Shown piece by piece: positions 15,096 through 21,401 of a DNA stretch of 55,735 bases. This DNA is from a virus, in the IMG/VR virus record IMGVR_UViG_3300044641_004056, positions 1 to 55,735 of that record, one strand, 5' to 3'. A model generated the notes under the pieces. It had not been told where the DNA came from and made no database searches. It saw only the letters and a program-made list of their open reading frames with translations. The position numbers and the translations under genes were made by a program. Each line of letters opens with the position of its first letter. Positions within the stretch are counted from its first letter, which is position 1.

Positions 15096-15770
15096 TTACC
15101 AGTCTACGCTGCTGCTTGTTGAAGATGACTCTCGTTCTTCTGGAGATGACTCACCAGTATAGAATGCTTCCTGCTCTGCGTATGGAACGCTACGCACTGC
15201 TGTTTTTTCTAAATCAAACAGCTCGACAGCAGAAAAGTCGAATGGCTTTTCATCTTTAGCCAACGGTATAATTGTGTAGCTTGTGTCTGTCTTAAGACCA
15301 CTACGCTTTACACGCCACATTAGATTTGTGATGCTTCCCATTTCATTTGCATATTCAATCAGTGTTGGTGTAATTGTTTTACCGCTTACTCCTTGAGAAA
15401 GAATTGCTACATATGGCTCAGTCTTTCCATCATCGACTAGAACATTAATGTAAAGACGCTTTCTTGCGCCCCAACCAGCCTTTGGATCCTTGCGGTGCTG
15501 CTCTTGAGCCCAGTCACGGCCTTCATCTTCCATTGTGTCTAGTGCCTTACGGCGATAATCTTTAGGGTTTGTGTGTTCAATTGCAAAAAATCCGCAACCC
15601 ATTTTTTCATTATAGTGTGGTGAATCTGGATCAAGCTCTTGTAAGAAGCGAATCTTTACAGCTTCTCCATCTTCAATCTTTAACCACTTTGCCTTGCTAT
15701 CTTCTGAACTAGTGTATGTAACCTTGTCCATTGCCTTTGTCATTCCTGACAAACCTTTTACTATTCCCAT
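15096..15770 (-). CDS. Putative gp32-like ssDNA-binding protein
   Basis: A 224-residue protein. The middle (residues about 50-150) holds charged and aromatic segments (GCGFFAIEHTNPKDYRR, ARKRLYINVLVDD) like those of T4 gp32-type proteins that pair an OB core with charged surfaces. The C-terminus is acidic and serine-rich and ends SSSVDW, resembling the disordered acidic tails that ssDNA-binding proteins use to contact partners. It has a strong AAGGAG and its own promoter region, between primase and polymerase. The assignment rests on composition and context, not on a firm motif. Confidence 0.55.
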   Translation of the reverse strand: MGIVKGLSGMTKAMDKVTYTSSEDSKAKWLKIEDGEAVKIRFLQELDPDSPHYNEKMGCGFFAIEHTNPKDYRRKALDTMEDEGRDWAQEQHRKDPKAGWGARKRLYINVLVDDGKTEPYVAILSQGVSGKTITPTLIEYANEMGSITNLMWRVKRSGLKTDTSYTIIPLAKDEKPFDFSAVELFDLEKTAVRSVPYAEQEAFYTGESSPEERESSSTSSSVDW

Positions 15771-15790
15771 TTTATTCTCCTTATGTATGT

Positions 15791-15845
15791 AACGGTATAT
15801 ATCCGTTTGTGATCACTTATATTATTGTTTAATTTTTATATTCAA
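15791..15845 (-). promoter_or_regulatory. Promoter with operator-like palindromes before the ssDNA-binding gene
   Basis: Minus strand: -35 TTGAAT (15840-15845), 18-base spacer, -10 TATAAG (15816-15821). Immediately downstream are the perfect palindrome GTGATCAC (15809-15816) and the inverted repeat AACGG-N7-CCGTT (15791-15807). The predicted start lies inside the first palindrome, a natural position for repressor control. Elements are seen; control is inference. Confidence 0.48.
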
Positions 15846-16818
15846 AATTAGATATGGCATTTGTTATACAGGCCTTAATATCTTCATCAGACATATCACC
15901 TGCATCTTTTACACCCTCTGGATATATTCTACCATAAGAATGCGATGCCCACAAGATGTTTTTATTACTTAATTTGTATGCAATTGTTGAGCCTAAATCT
16001 CTTCCCGCCTTATCCGCATCTGTCATAATAATAACTGTATTGAAGTATCTATTTAGAAGGTTAAGGTTTTGTCCAGATATGTGGCCTCCCAGCGTAGCAA
16101 CAACATTTGGAAAGCCAGCCTGATGAACACGAATTGCATCAAAGCTAGACTCTACAACAATAACCCTGTCTCCAATTTTTTTGGCACGGTGGATATTAAA
16201 CATAGTTTTGCTTCTTGGTAGGTCTTTGCTATTTTTAAATCTTTTATCAGAAATGGATCTACCAACAACTCCAACTGGTATTCCATCTGGACTATGTACT
16301 GGAACAGTTACCATGTCCATATTTTCAGAATACCCTAGTGAAAAGTATGCCATTGATTGTAAATCAATATTACGTGACTTCAGATAATCCCTTGCCTTAT
16401 CGCTTTGAATTAATCCATCATATAAACTTTTTAATGTTTCCTCTGGGAATTCAACAAAATCTGGCTTATCTTCTAGTATGTCTTTAAGAGATTCATCAAA
16501 GTTTTCTAATGCCTCAGATTGCTTTGATTCAATATACCTCAAAGATTGAAACTCATTTTTATTTAAAATCCTTTTTACTAGATCACTAAGTGTTCCAGCT
16601 TCACCACAAGATGGGTTGAAACAGATATATGCGCCCTTTGTTTTGCTTATACTAAAGCTTGATGTATGTCTGTTTGAATGAAATGGACAATATGCAAGGA
16701 AGTCATTGGATGTTTCTCCAACCATATCTATTCCTAGACTTTGGACTATTGATTTTATGTGGGCAGAGGAGTATTCCGATGTATCAATTTTCCTTGTGTC
16801 ATACCCTCTAATTGCCAT
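15829..16818 (-). CDS. dnaG: DnaG-type DNA primase
   Basis: A 329-residue primase, shorter than bacterial DnaG because it lacks the large C-terminal helicase-binding part. The zinc domain has C44, H47 (YCPFHSNRHTS) and C66, C71 (ICFNPSCGEAG). The TOPRIM core shows E223 in VIVVESSFDAI, LGGHIS, and D267/D269 in MTDADKAG. It makes RNA primers for the DnaE-type polymerase. The start at 16818 (MAIRGYD) has purine-rich AGAAG upstream; an ATG at 16869 would give 17 more residues but overlaps the previous gene by 115 bases and lacks an SD. Confidence 0.93.
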   Translation of the reverse strand: MAIRGYDTRKIDTSEYSSAHIKSIVQSLGIDMVGETSNDFLAYCPFHSNRHTSSFSISKTKGAYICFNPSCGEAGTLSDLVKRILNKNEFQSLRYIESKQSEALENFDESLKDILEDKPDFVEFPEETLKSLYDGLIQSDKARDYLKSRNIDLQSMAYFSLGYSENMDMVTVPVHSPDGIPVGVVGRSISDKRFKNSKDLPRSKTMFNIHRAKKIGDRVIVVESSFDAIRVHQAGFPNVVATLGGHISGQNLNLLNRYFNTVIIMTDADKAGRDLGSTIAYKLSNKNILWASHSYGRIYPEGVKDAGDMSDEDIKACITNAISNFEYKN

Positions 16819-17045
16819 GCCTTCTTCTTTCCTACATAAACTCCATGGATAGTCATTAAGAACTTCCATGTTTGTCCGTCAAATTCTACCGAAAAAGCTG
16901 GGTCTATGTCAAGTGCCCTGGCATATCCAGAATCTTTCATTTGTCCTACAAGCAAATCTTCATATTGTTTTTTGATTCTGATCATATCGGAATCATCTAA
17001 AAACTCAACTCTTATTTGAAACCTTTTAATATTTTGATGGGTCAC
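16755..17045 (-). CDS. Conserved hypothetical protein between helicase and primase
   Basis: A 96-residue protein starting at a GTG that overlaps the helicase stop (GTGA). The sequence is alpha/beta, with FQIRVEFLDDSDMIRIKKQYEDLL and a C-terminal TIHGVYVGKKKAWQLEG. No family is recognised. Its location inside the helicase-primase pair and its 64-base overlap with the primase suggest a replisome-linked function. Confidence 0.68.
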   Translation of the reverse strand: MTHQNIKRFQIRVEFLDDSDMIRIKKQYEDLLVGQMKDSGYARALDIDPAFSVEFDGQTWKFLMTIHGVYVGKKKAWQLEGMTQGKLIHRNTPLPT

Positions 17046-18277
17046 TTGCTCAACTCTGGCAGGTCTTCATAGATTGGAGTAATAACTCCTCTATTGATAT
17101 CCCAGTCTAGGAAGAATCTAAAGTCATGCCCATGCCTGTTCTTTCTGGACACTACCTCAATTAAATCTGTATTAGCATGCTTGTGAATAGCAATAGCCAT
17201 GTCAGCATCATACTCAATAGCCTTTGACCATGCAACTTGGCTCATCATTGGAGGCTCTTTTTGATCTGAAATATCATCTGCTGTTGCAGCAGTAATATCA
17301 ATAATAGGGATTCCATTTGTTACAGCTAGCAGCTTGAAGTCTCTTGAAATATTTCTATTTCTTTCAACTTCAGAATTGCTTCGCTTATTGTCATTAAACA
17401 ATTGATGGTAGTCAAGGATTACCAAGTCTGGTTTATGCTGATCAATCTTGCCTTGAATAGTTGCTGGAGTTACTTCTCCAGCCCCCTCATTAGAAACAAG
17501 AATAAAACTGTTCTTTCCTTCTGTCTTTTTCTTTCCCCATGTTTTAAAATCGTCAATGTTAATATCACCCTTAGACAGGTCGCTTGCTCTAAATAAACCA
17601 GAGCCAAGCATGGTATAAATTCTATCTCGCATATTCTCTGGTGCCATTTCAAGAGATACGATCATGGGCTTGAATCCCTGTTCCCAAGCCTTGCATGCAA
17701 GATACGATGTAAACCAAGTCTTACCACGTCCTGGCCAGCCAATTGCGACAATAAGGTGTCCTGGGGCCATTCCAGTTGGATATGCTTTATCAATTGCATC
17801 AAATCCTGTTAGGATACCTGGACTTCCACCCATAGCTAAAGATCTAGTTCTTACTGACTCATAGTGTCTTTCTGCTGAATCTAAATCTGTTATGTCTAGG
17901 TCTTTAACATTATTTGTGTACCTGCTTAAGTTTGCAAGCTGAGATTGCATTGTTCCAAGCACTCTAGATGGTGCATCTTCTTTTAGCGATGAGCCAGCCT
18001 GCATAAGAATTGTCTTTAGCTTATTGCCCACAAATTCATTTTTTAGTTTATCTAGATAGTATCCAGTCTCACCTTTTGTTTCGACTGGCTCAAAGTCTTT
18101 AAATTTATCTTGTAGAATTCCAACTTCTGGTACTGCTCTAAACTTATAGTAGTATGACTTGAGACCTTCCCAAATATCTTTATGGGATACAAAAAGGTCG
18201 TCTGAATTGTCTGCAAGTATGGTACTGATATCTTTATTTTTACAAACTGCCGAAATTAGTTCCGCTTCTGTATTCAC
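17042..18277 (-). CDS. dnaB: DnaB-type replicative helicase
   Basis: A 411-residue ring helicase. The N-terminal domain resembles that of DnaB (AELISAVCKNKDI, YYYKFRAVPE). The RecA-like motor has Walker A GWPGRGKT (180-187), then IVSLEM, and Walker B LVILDY (285-290), with MSQVAWSKAIEYDAD and RKNRHGHD as later motifs. It unwinds DNA ahead of the polymerase. The GTG start at 18277 follows the upstream stop directly (TAGTG) with GAGG 7 bases upstream. A separate small gene upstream could supply the loader. Confidence 0.93.
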   Translation of the reverse strand: MNTEAELISAVCKNKDISTILADNSDDLFVSHKDIWEGLKSYYYKFRAVPEVGILQDKFKDFEPVETKGETGYYLDKLKNEFVGNKLKTILMQAGSSLKEDAPSRVLGTMQSQLANLSRYTNNVKDLDITDLDSAERHYESVRTRSLAMGGSPGILTGFDAIDKAYPTGMAPGHLIVAIGWPGRGKTWFTSYLACKAWEQGFKPMIVSLEMAPENMRDRIYTMLGSGLFRASDLSKGDINIDDFKTWGKKKTEGKNSFILVSNEGAGEVTPATIQGKIDQHKPDLVILDYHQLFNDNKRSNSEVERNRNISRDFKLLAVTNGIPIIDITAATADDISDQKEPPMMSQVAWSKAIEYDADMAIAIHKHANTDLIEVVSRKNRHGHDFRFFLDWDINRGVITPIYEDLPELSK

Positions 18278-18591
18278 TAGTTATCCTCAACCATTCTTTT
18301 AGTCTCCTGCAACAGACGGCTTCTGTTAATTCTATCTTCTTTAATCTGAATCATCATGTCCTCTATTCGATCAAAGTTGTTGTAAAAGAAATTTAGCGGA
18401 TGCCTATTCTTTCCAGTTTTAAAGTAATACTCTAAAACTTCTTTAGATCTATCAAACCCTATGCTATCTATGACATCTTGCATTGCCCACTTCTCTTTGT
18501 ATCTATTAATAGTTGGCTTTGTTTTATAAGCCTCCTCATATAAATTAGAATACAGAGAAAGTAGGATGTAGGGCTCTTTATTTACTGCCAC
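18277..18591 (-). CDS. Hypothetical protein, possible helicase loader by position
   Basis: A 104-residue helical, basic protein starting at a GTG (GAGGA upstream). Segments such as RYKEKWAMQDVIDSIGFDRS and NFFYNNFDRIEDMMIQI are well-defined helices. Many phages place the loader directly before the helicase, and this gene abuts it, but no loader motif is visible, so this is a context guess only. Confidence 0.6.
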   Translation of the reverse strand: MAVNKEPYILLSLYSNLYEEAYKTKPTINRYKEKWAMQDVIDSIGFDRSKEVLEYYFKTGKNRHPLNFFYNNFDRIEDMMIQIKEDRINRSRLLQETKRMVEDN

Positions 18592-18787
18592 GCAATTCCT
18601 CTTCTACTTCTTGTGTCTTTTGAATCAGCTTATCTTCTACAAACTTATAGACTCGATCTGCTGCGGCATCTACTGTTTCGCCTTCTCTAACAAAGTCGTC
18701 AACTCCGATACCAATCTTAATGCTTTCAAAGTTTCCAAGGTTACGTGTAAAAGATAGATCTACTCTAACTTGAGTTCCTTTTTCCAT
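18578..18787 (-). CDS. Small conserved hypothetical protein
   Basis: A 69-residue protein, beta-strands first (QVRVDLSFTRNLGNFESIKIGIGV) then one helix (DAAADRVYKFVEDKLIQKTQEVE). GGAG lies 5 bases before the ATG and the start overlaps the upstream zinc-finger gene stop (TAATG). Function unknown. Confidence 0.7.
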   Translation of the reverse strand: MEKGTQVRVDLSFTRNLGNFESIKIGIGVDDFVREGETVDAAADRVYKFVEDKLIQKTQEVEEELRGSK

Positions 18788-18909
18788 TAGTGCTCCGCCT
18801 TTCTATGTCTGCTTAAAGTGTCATGGGCAAAAATGCCCCAACGCACTACCAATTCTTTCTTACATATTTCACATACTACAACTCTTGCTGGGACTACTCT
18901 GCTTTCCAT
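18787..18909 (-). CDS. 40-residue C2H2-like zinc-finger protein
   Basis: A small gene with an ATG at 18909 inside the end of the HTH gene and a stop that overlaps the next ATG (TAATG). The product has VCEICKKELVVRWGI, then FAHDTLSRHRKAEH: Cys-x2-Cys and two candidate His pairs, a C2H2-type finger. It is basic and likely binds nucleic acid. Overlap with both neighbours supports it. Confidence 0.72.
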   Translation of the reverse strand: MESRVVPARVVVCEICKKELVVRWGIFAHDTLSRHRKAEH

Positions 18910-19376
18910 ACTGGCACGAAGTTCCCTTCTGTTGTCTTAGTATACAATATAGTGTTGTGTTTGAGAAGAGCCTTCATCTCATTTTTTGAAGGCATGTTAT
19001 TAGAATACCCTGATTCTAATATAAACTCATGAATGTCCATAATGTCCGATTCACTATACATAAACTTATACCATGTGCTATCTGGGTTACCTATTGGATA
19101 TACTTTCTGAGGATATCTAATTTTCCCGTCCAAAATATAATCTTCTATGGTCACCTTATGCTTGCCAAGCATTTGAGCTACCTGACTAGTTGAGTATGCA
19201 TTTTCCATAGTCTTTAAAACTTGTGAATAAGAATATAGTAATCTCTTTTTATCTGGATAGCACCAAGCAACCATTTGGTCTTTAGATCTTGAATGACTTA
19301 ATACTTTATGTATCTTGTTATTTAAGAAGAAATACCGAATGCTCTTAGTTGGCTGTTTTCTCTTTTTTCTATCCAT
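18894..19376 (-). CDS. MerR/excisionase-like HTH protein
   Basis: A 160-residue protein. The central AYSTSQVAQMLGKHKVTI is a winged HTH of the MerR/excisionase type, followed by FMYSESDIMDIHEFIL, the usual wing and following helix. The N-terminal 50 residues are basic and the C-terminus carries NEMKALLKHNTILY. It probably binds DNA as a regulator of the replication genes. No effector domain of true MerR regulators is present. Confidence 0.76.
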   Translation of the reverse strand: MDRKKRKQPTKSIRYFFLNNKIHKVLSHSRSKDQMVAWCYPDKKRLLYSYSQVLKTMENAYSTSQVAQMLGKHKVTIEDYILDGKIRYPQKVYPIGNPDSTWYKFMYSESDIMDIHEFILESGYSNNMPSKNEMKALLKHNTILYTKTTEGNFVPVWKAE

Positions 19377-19510
19377 TTACCTAGTGCACTCGTATCCTTA
19401 TTGATCATCCATCTTTTACCGCACATCATGCAGAAAAGCTCTACGTGTAATTTTTGTGAAAATACTCTGTCAACAAAAACTCTTCCTTGGCACTTATTGC
19501 ATTTCATCAT
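19322..19510 (-). CDS. Small zinc-ribbon protein (double CxxC)
   Basis: A 62-residue protein with KCNKCQGRVF at the start and FCMMCGKRW in the middle, a two-knuckle zinc ribbon. It is coupled to the metallophosphoesterase stop (ATGA) and overlaps the HTH gene by 55 bases. Zinc-ribbon proteins of this size often contact RNA polymerase or nucleic acid; role unknown. Confidence 0.76.
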   Translation of the reverse strand: MMKCNKCQGRVFVDRVFSQKLHVELFCMMCGKRWMINKDTSALGKWIEKRENSQLRAFGISS

Positions 19511-20307
19511 AGCGTAAATAGCTTCCCATCAACAACACATGAATAGTCTGGTGCCACATGAATCATTTGGATATGAGGATAATCATTAACAATGTGTGCA
19601 ATTGCAAATCCCTTTTGCCAGTCGTGATGCTGCATGTATTTCATACCTGGTCCTTTTTCATCACACATATGACCAAGCTCGTAGCCACGAAGAGTTTCTC
19701 CCTGCCCACCGTTTCTAAGTTCATATGTGACAAGGTGTGAAGCAATTCTGTGAGAGTGTCCTCTAATTAAAGATACTTGGAGGTCTTCCATATCCTTACG
19801 GACAGATCCAGTTGCTGCAATAGAAAGACCATGGTGCACATGGATGTCTCCAAATCTGCGCTTAGGCAATTCATTATAATGAATATACTCATAACCTAAT
19901 GAGTCTAATCCCCACAAAGCCTCTGGAGTAACCTCATTAATATAGTCTGGAAGTTTTGCATCGACATAGTTAAAGATTCTAACATCATGGTTTCCAAGTG
20001 CTGAGAAAAGCTGGGCGTCTGGAAGCATGTCTCTTGTCTTTGTGTAAAAATCTCTAGCGCCTTTAGCTTCATGCCTCATCATAGGAACAATAAGATCTCT
20101 ACTGTCAGTCTTGTGTAGGTTTAAAAATTCTGCTGATCTTCCTTCTGTATATTTACTATAACAGGCTTGATCATCTGTATCGCCAAGGTAGTCAACGACG
20201 TCTGGCTTAAACCACTTCATTACCTTAAACCAGAGGGCAATCATATTATCGTCTTGATACGGGAACTGCTGGTCGGATGATATCATCCATTTTAAATCGT
20301 TGCTCAT
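19507..20307 (-). CDS. Calcineurin-like metallophosphoesterase
   Basis: A 266-residue enzyme of the calcineurin-like phosphoesterase superfamily with the metal-binding motifs in order: SDQQFP (D12; the usual His of DxH is Gln14), YLGDTDD (D43), LGNHDVR (N106, H107), VHHG (H158/H159) and RGHSHR (H184, H186). It probably hydrolyses a phosphodiester such as nucleic acid or a nucleotide. It is the first gene of the replication block, with AAGG 6 bases before the ATG. Substrate unknown. Confidence 0.9.
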   Translation of the reverse strand: MSNDLKWMISSDQQFPYQDDNMIALWFKVMKWFKPDVVDYLGDTDDQACYSKYTEGRSAEFLNLHKTDSRDLIVPMMRHEAKGARDFYTKTRDMLPDAQLFSALGNHDVRIFNYVDAKLPDYINEVTPEALWGLDSLGYEYIHYNELPKRRFGDIHVHHGLSIAATGSVRKDMEDLQVSLIRGHSHRIASHLVTYELRNGGQGETLRGYELGHMCDEKGPGMKYMQHHDWQKGFAIAHIVNDYPHIQMIHVAPDYSCVVDGKLFTL

Positions 20308-20324
20308 TGTCTACCTTAATATGT

Positions 20325-20349
20325 AAAAAAGTCACGGGTACGTGACTTT
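20325..20349 (-). terminator. Rho-independent terminator (or attenuator)
   Basis: On the minus-strand transcript a 9-bp stem AAAGTCACG/CGTGACTTT with loop TACC is followed by a run of U (TTTTTT including the stem end). It ends the structural operon but lies between the promoter at 20362-20389 and the metallophosphoesterase gene, so that promoter's transcripts must pass it. Confidence 0.82.
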
Positions 20350-20351
20350 GA

Positions 20352-20389
20352 TGTTACATTAATTGTAACATATTTATTTAGCCTGTCAA
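20352..20389 (-). promoter_or_regulatory. Promoter of the replication module with overlapping palindrome
   Basis: Minus strand: -35 TTGACA (20384-20389, perfect), 16-base spacer, -10 TACAAT (20362-20367). The inverted repeat TGTTACA-N5-TGTAACA (20352-20370) covers the -10 and start region, a typical operator position. The terminator follows directly downstream. Confidence 0.65.
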
Positions 20390-20395
20390 TAGTGG

Positions 20396-20815
20396 TTAGG
20401 CTGTTGCAGCTGGCTTTGTTCCAGCGCCAATAATATCAAACTTTACACCAGTTATTTTGTTTTTTGTGTTGTTCTGAACATGTAGCACATGAGATCCTAT
20501 TCCACCAGAAATTGACCAGGTTATATCGTGCTTGTATAAACTACCTCCTCTTGGGCATGCTACTAAATACACATCTGAAAATCCAGTCCATTTCATATCA
20601 ATAGGCTCTGAATTATAACCAACGTTTAATCCATTTTCAAATTCAACTCTGTATGCTTTTGTGTAAGTAACAGTTAGGCCAGCTACCTTTTCTGATGTTG
20701 TTTGGCCTAAATCGTAGGCAGCTTTAGTTTCAGTTGCAAGAGCTGTAATAGCGTCTTGCATTTTTTGCAGCTTGACTGAATCTACAGGCTCACCATCTTG
20801 AAATACTTGTGTCAT
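20396..20815 (-). CDS. Structural hypothetical protein, probably tail or fibre related
   Basis: A 139-residue protein: a helical N-terminus (KLQKMQDAITALATETKAAYDL) followed by a glycine-rich beta domain (FENGLNVGYNSEPIDMKWTGF, ending in GTKPAATA). That architecture of coiled coil plus beta domain is usual for trimeric tail-tip or fibre parts. It is the last gene of the structural operon, before the terminator. Confidence 0.62.
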   Translation of the reverse strand: MTQVFQDGEPVDSVKLQKMQDAITALATETKAAYDLGQTTSEKVAGLTVTYTKAYRVEFENGLNVGYNSEPIDMKWTGFSDVYLVACPRGGSLYKHDITWSISGGIGSHVLHVQNNTKNKITGVKFDIIGAGTKPAATA

Positions 20816-20816
20816 A

Positions 20817-20990
20817 TTAAACCTCTTCTAATTTAGCATCAATTGATTTTGAATATTCATCTTGTGCCGATTGCTTATTCATTAACTCTGTAATCTCTGC
20901 CCTTAAAATTGCAATCTGAGTCTCATATCCAGAGACTAATTGACCAATTCTTTCTTGAAGGGCCTGTACAATTAATTCTAATTTTTCCAT
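20817..20990 (-). CDS. 57-residue coiled-coil protein
   Basis: An ATG at 20990 with TAGG 5 bases before it begins MEKLELIVQALQERIGQL, and the whole product is a heptad-patterned helix ending KSIDAKLEEV. It is one of three consecutive small helical genes between the big adhesin and the end of the operon. It may be a fibre chaperone or small virion part; unknown. Confidence 0.62.
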   Translation of the reverse strand: MEKLELIVQALQERIGQLVSGYETQIAILRAEITELMNKQSAQDEYSKSIDAKLEEV

Positions 20991-20996
20991 TTTTAC

Positions 20997-21221
20997 CTAC
21001 TCAGCTAGTGCATTTACTTCTGCAAGTTCTGAATTTAGAACAGACAGTTGTCCAGATACTTCTTCAATAGCCGATTCAATATTTATAACTGCTTCAGAAT
21101 CTGGAGTAGTTTTAGCATTTTCTACTAATAGATCCATCTCTAGTCCAAACTTCTTATACTCTAGGCCTCTGGCTCTTGATTCAATTATTTGAACTTTGTC
21201 ATTTTTTGATAGTGTTGTCAT
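20997..21221 (-). CDS. 74-residue coiled-coil protein
   Basis: Starts MTTLSKNDKVQIIESR after a very strong AAAGGAGG, so high translation is expected. The product is acidic and helical (LEYKKFGLEMDLLVEN, SVLNSELAEVNALAE). No family recognised; probably structural or a chaperone for the adhesin. Confidence 0.65.
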   Translation of the reverse strand: MTTLSKNDKVQIIESRARGLEYKKFGLEMDLLVENAKTTPDSEAVINIESAIEEVSGQLSVLNSELAEVNALAE

Positions 21222-21239
21222 TTTATTCCTCCTTTCATA

Positions 21240-21401
21240 TTATAGCATTTCAAGTACATTAGTCAAGGCCTCTATCTGAGAATTAGCATCTTCTAGACTA
21301 TAACCTGATTCTTCCGCCAAAATTAGATTCTTAATACCATTTAAATGCTTTATTCTAGAGGATACCATATATCTCTTATACTCAATCTCTTCGATATTCA
21401 T
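21240..21401 (-). CDS. 53-residue helical protein
   Basis: The ATG at 21401 overlaps the stop of the adhesin gene (TAATG). The product MNIEEIEYKRYMVSSRIKHL is helical to the end (IEALTNVLEML). Coupled translation behind the adhesin suggests a small partner or chaperone. Function unknown. Confidence 0.6.
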   Translation of the reverse strand: MNIEEIEYKRYMVSSRIKHLNGIKNLILAEESGYSLEDANSQIEALTNVLEML

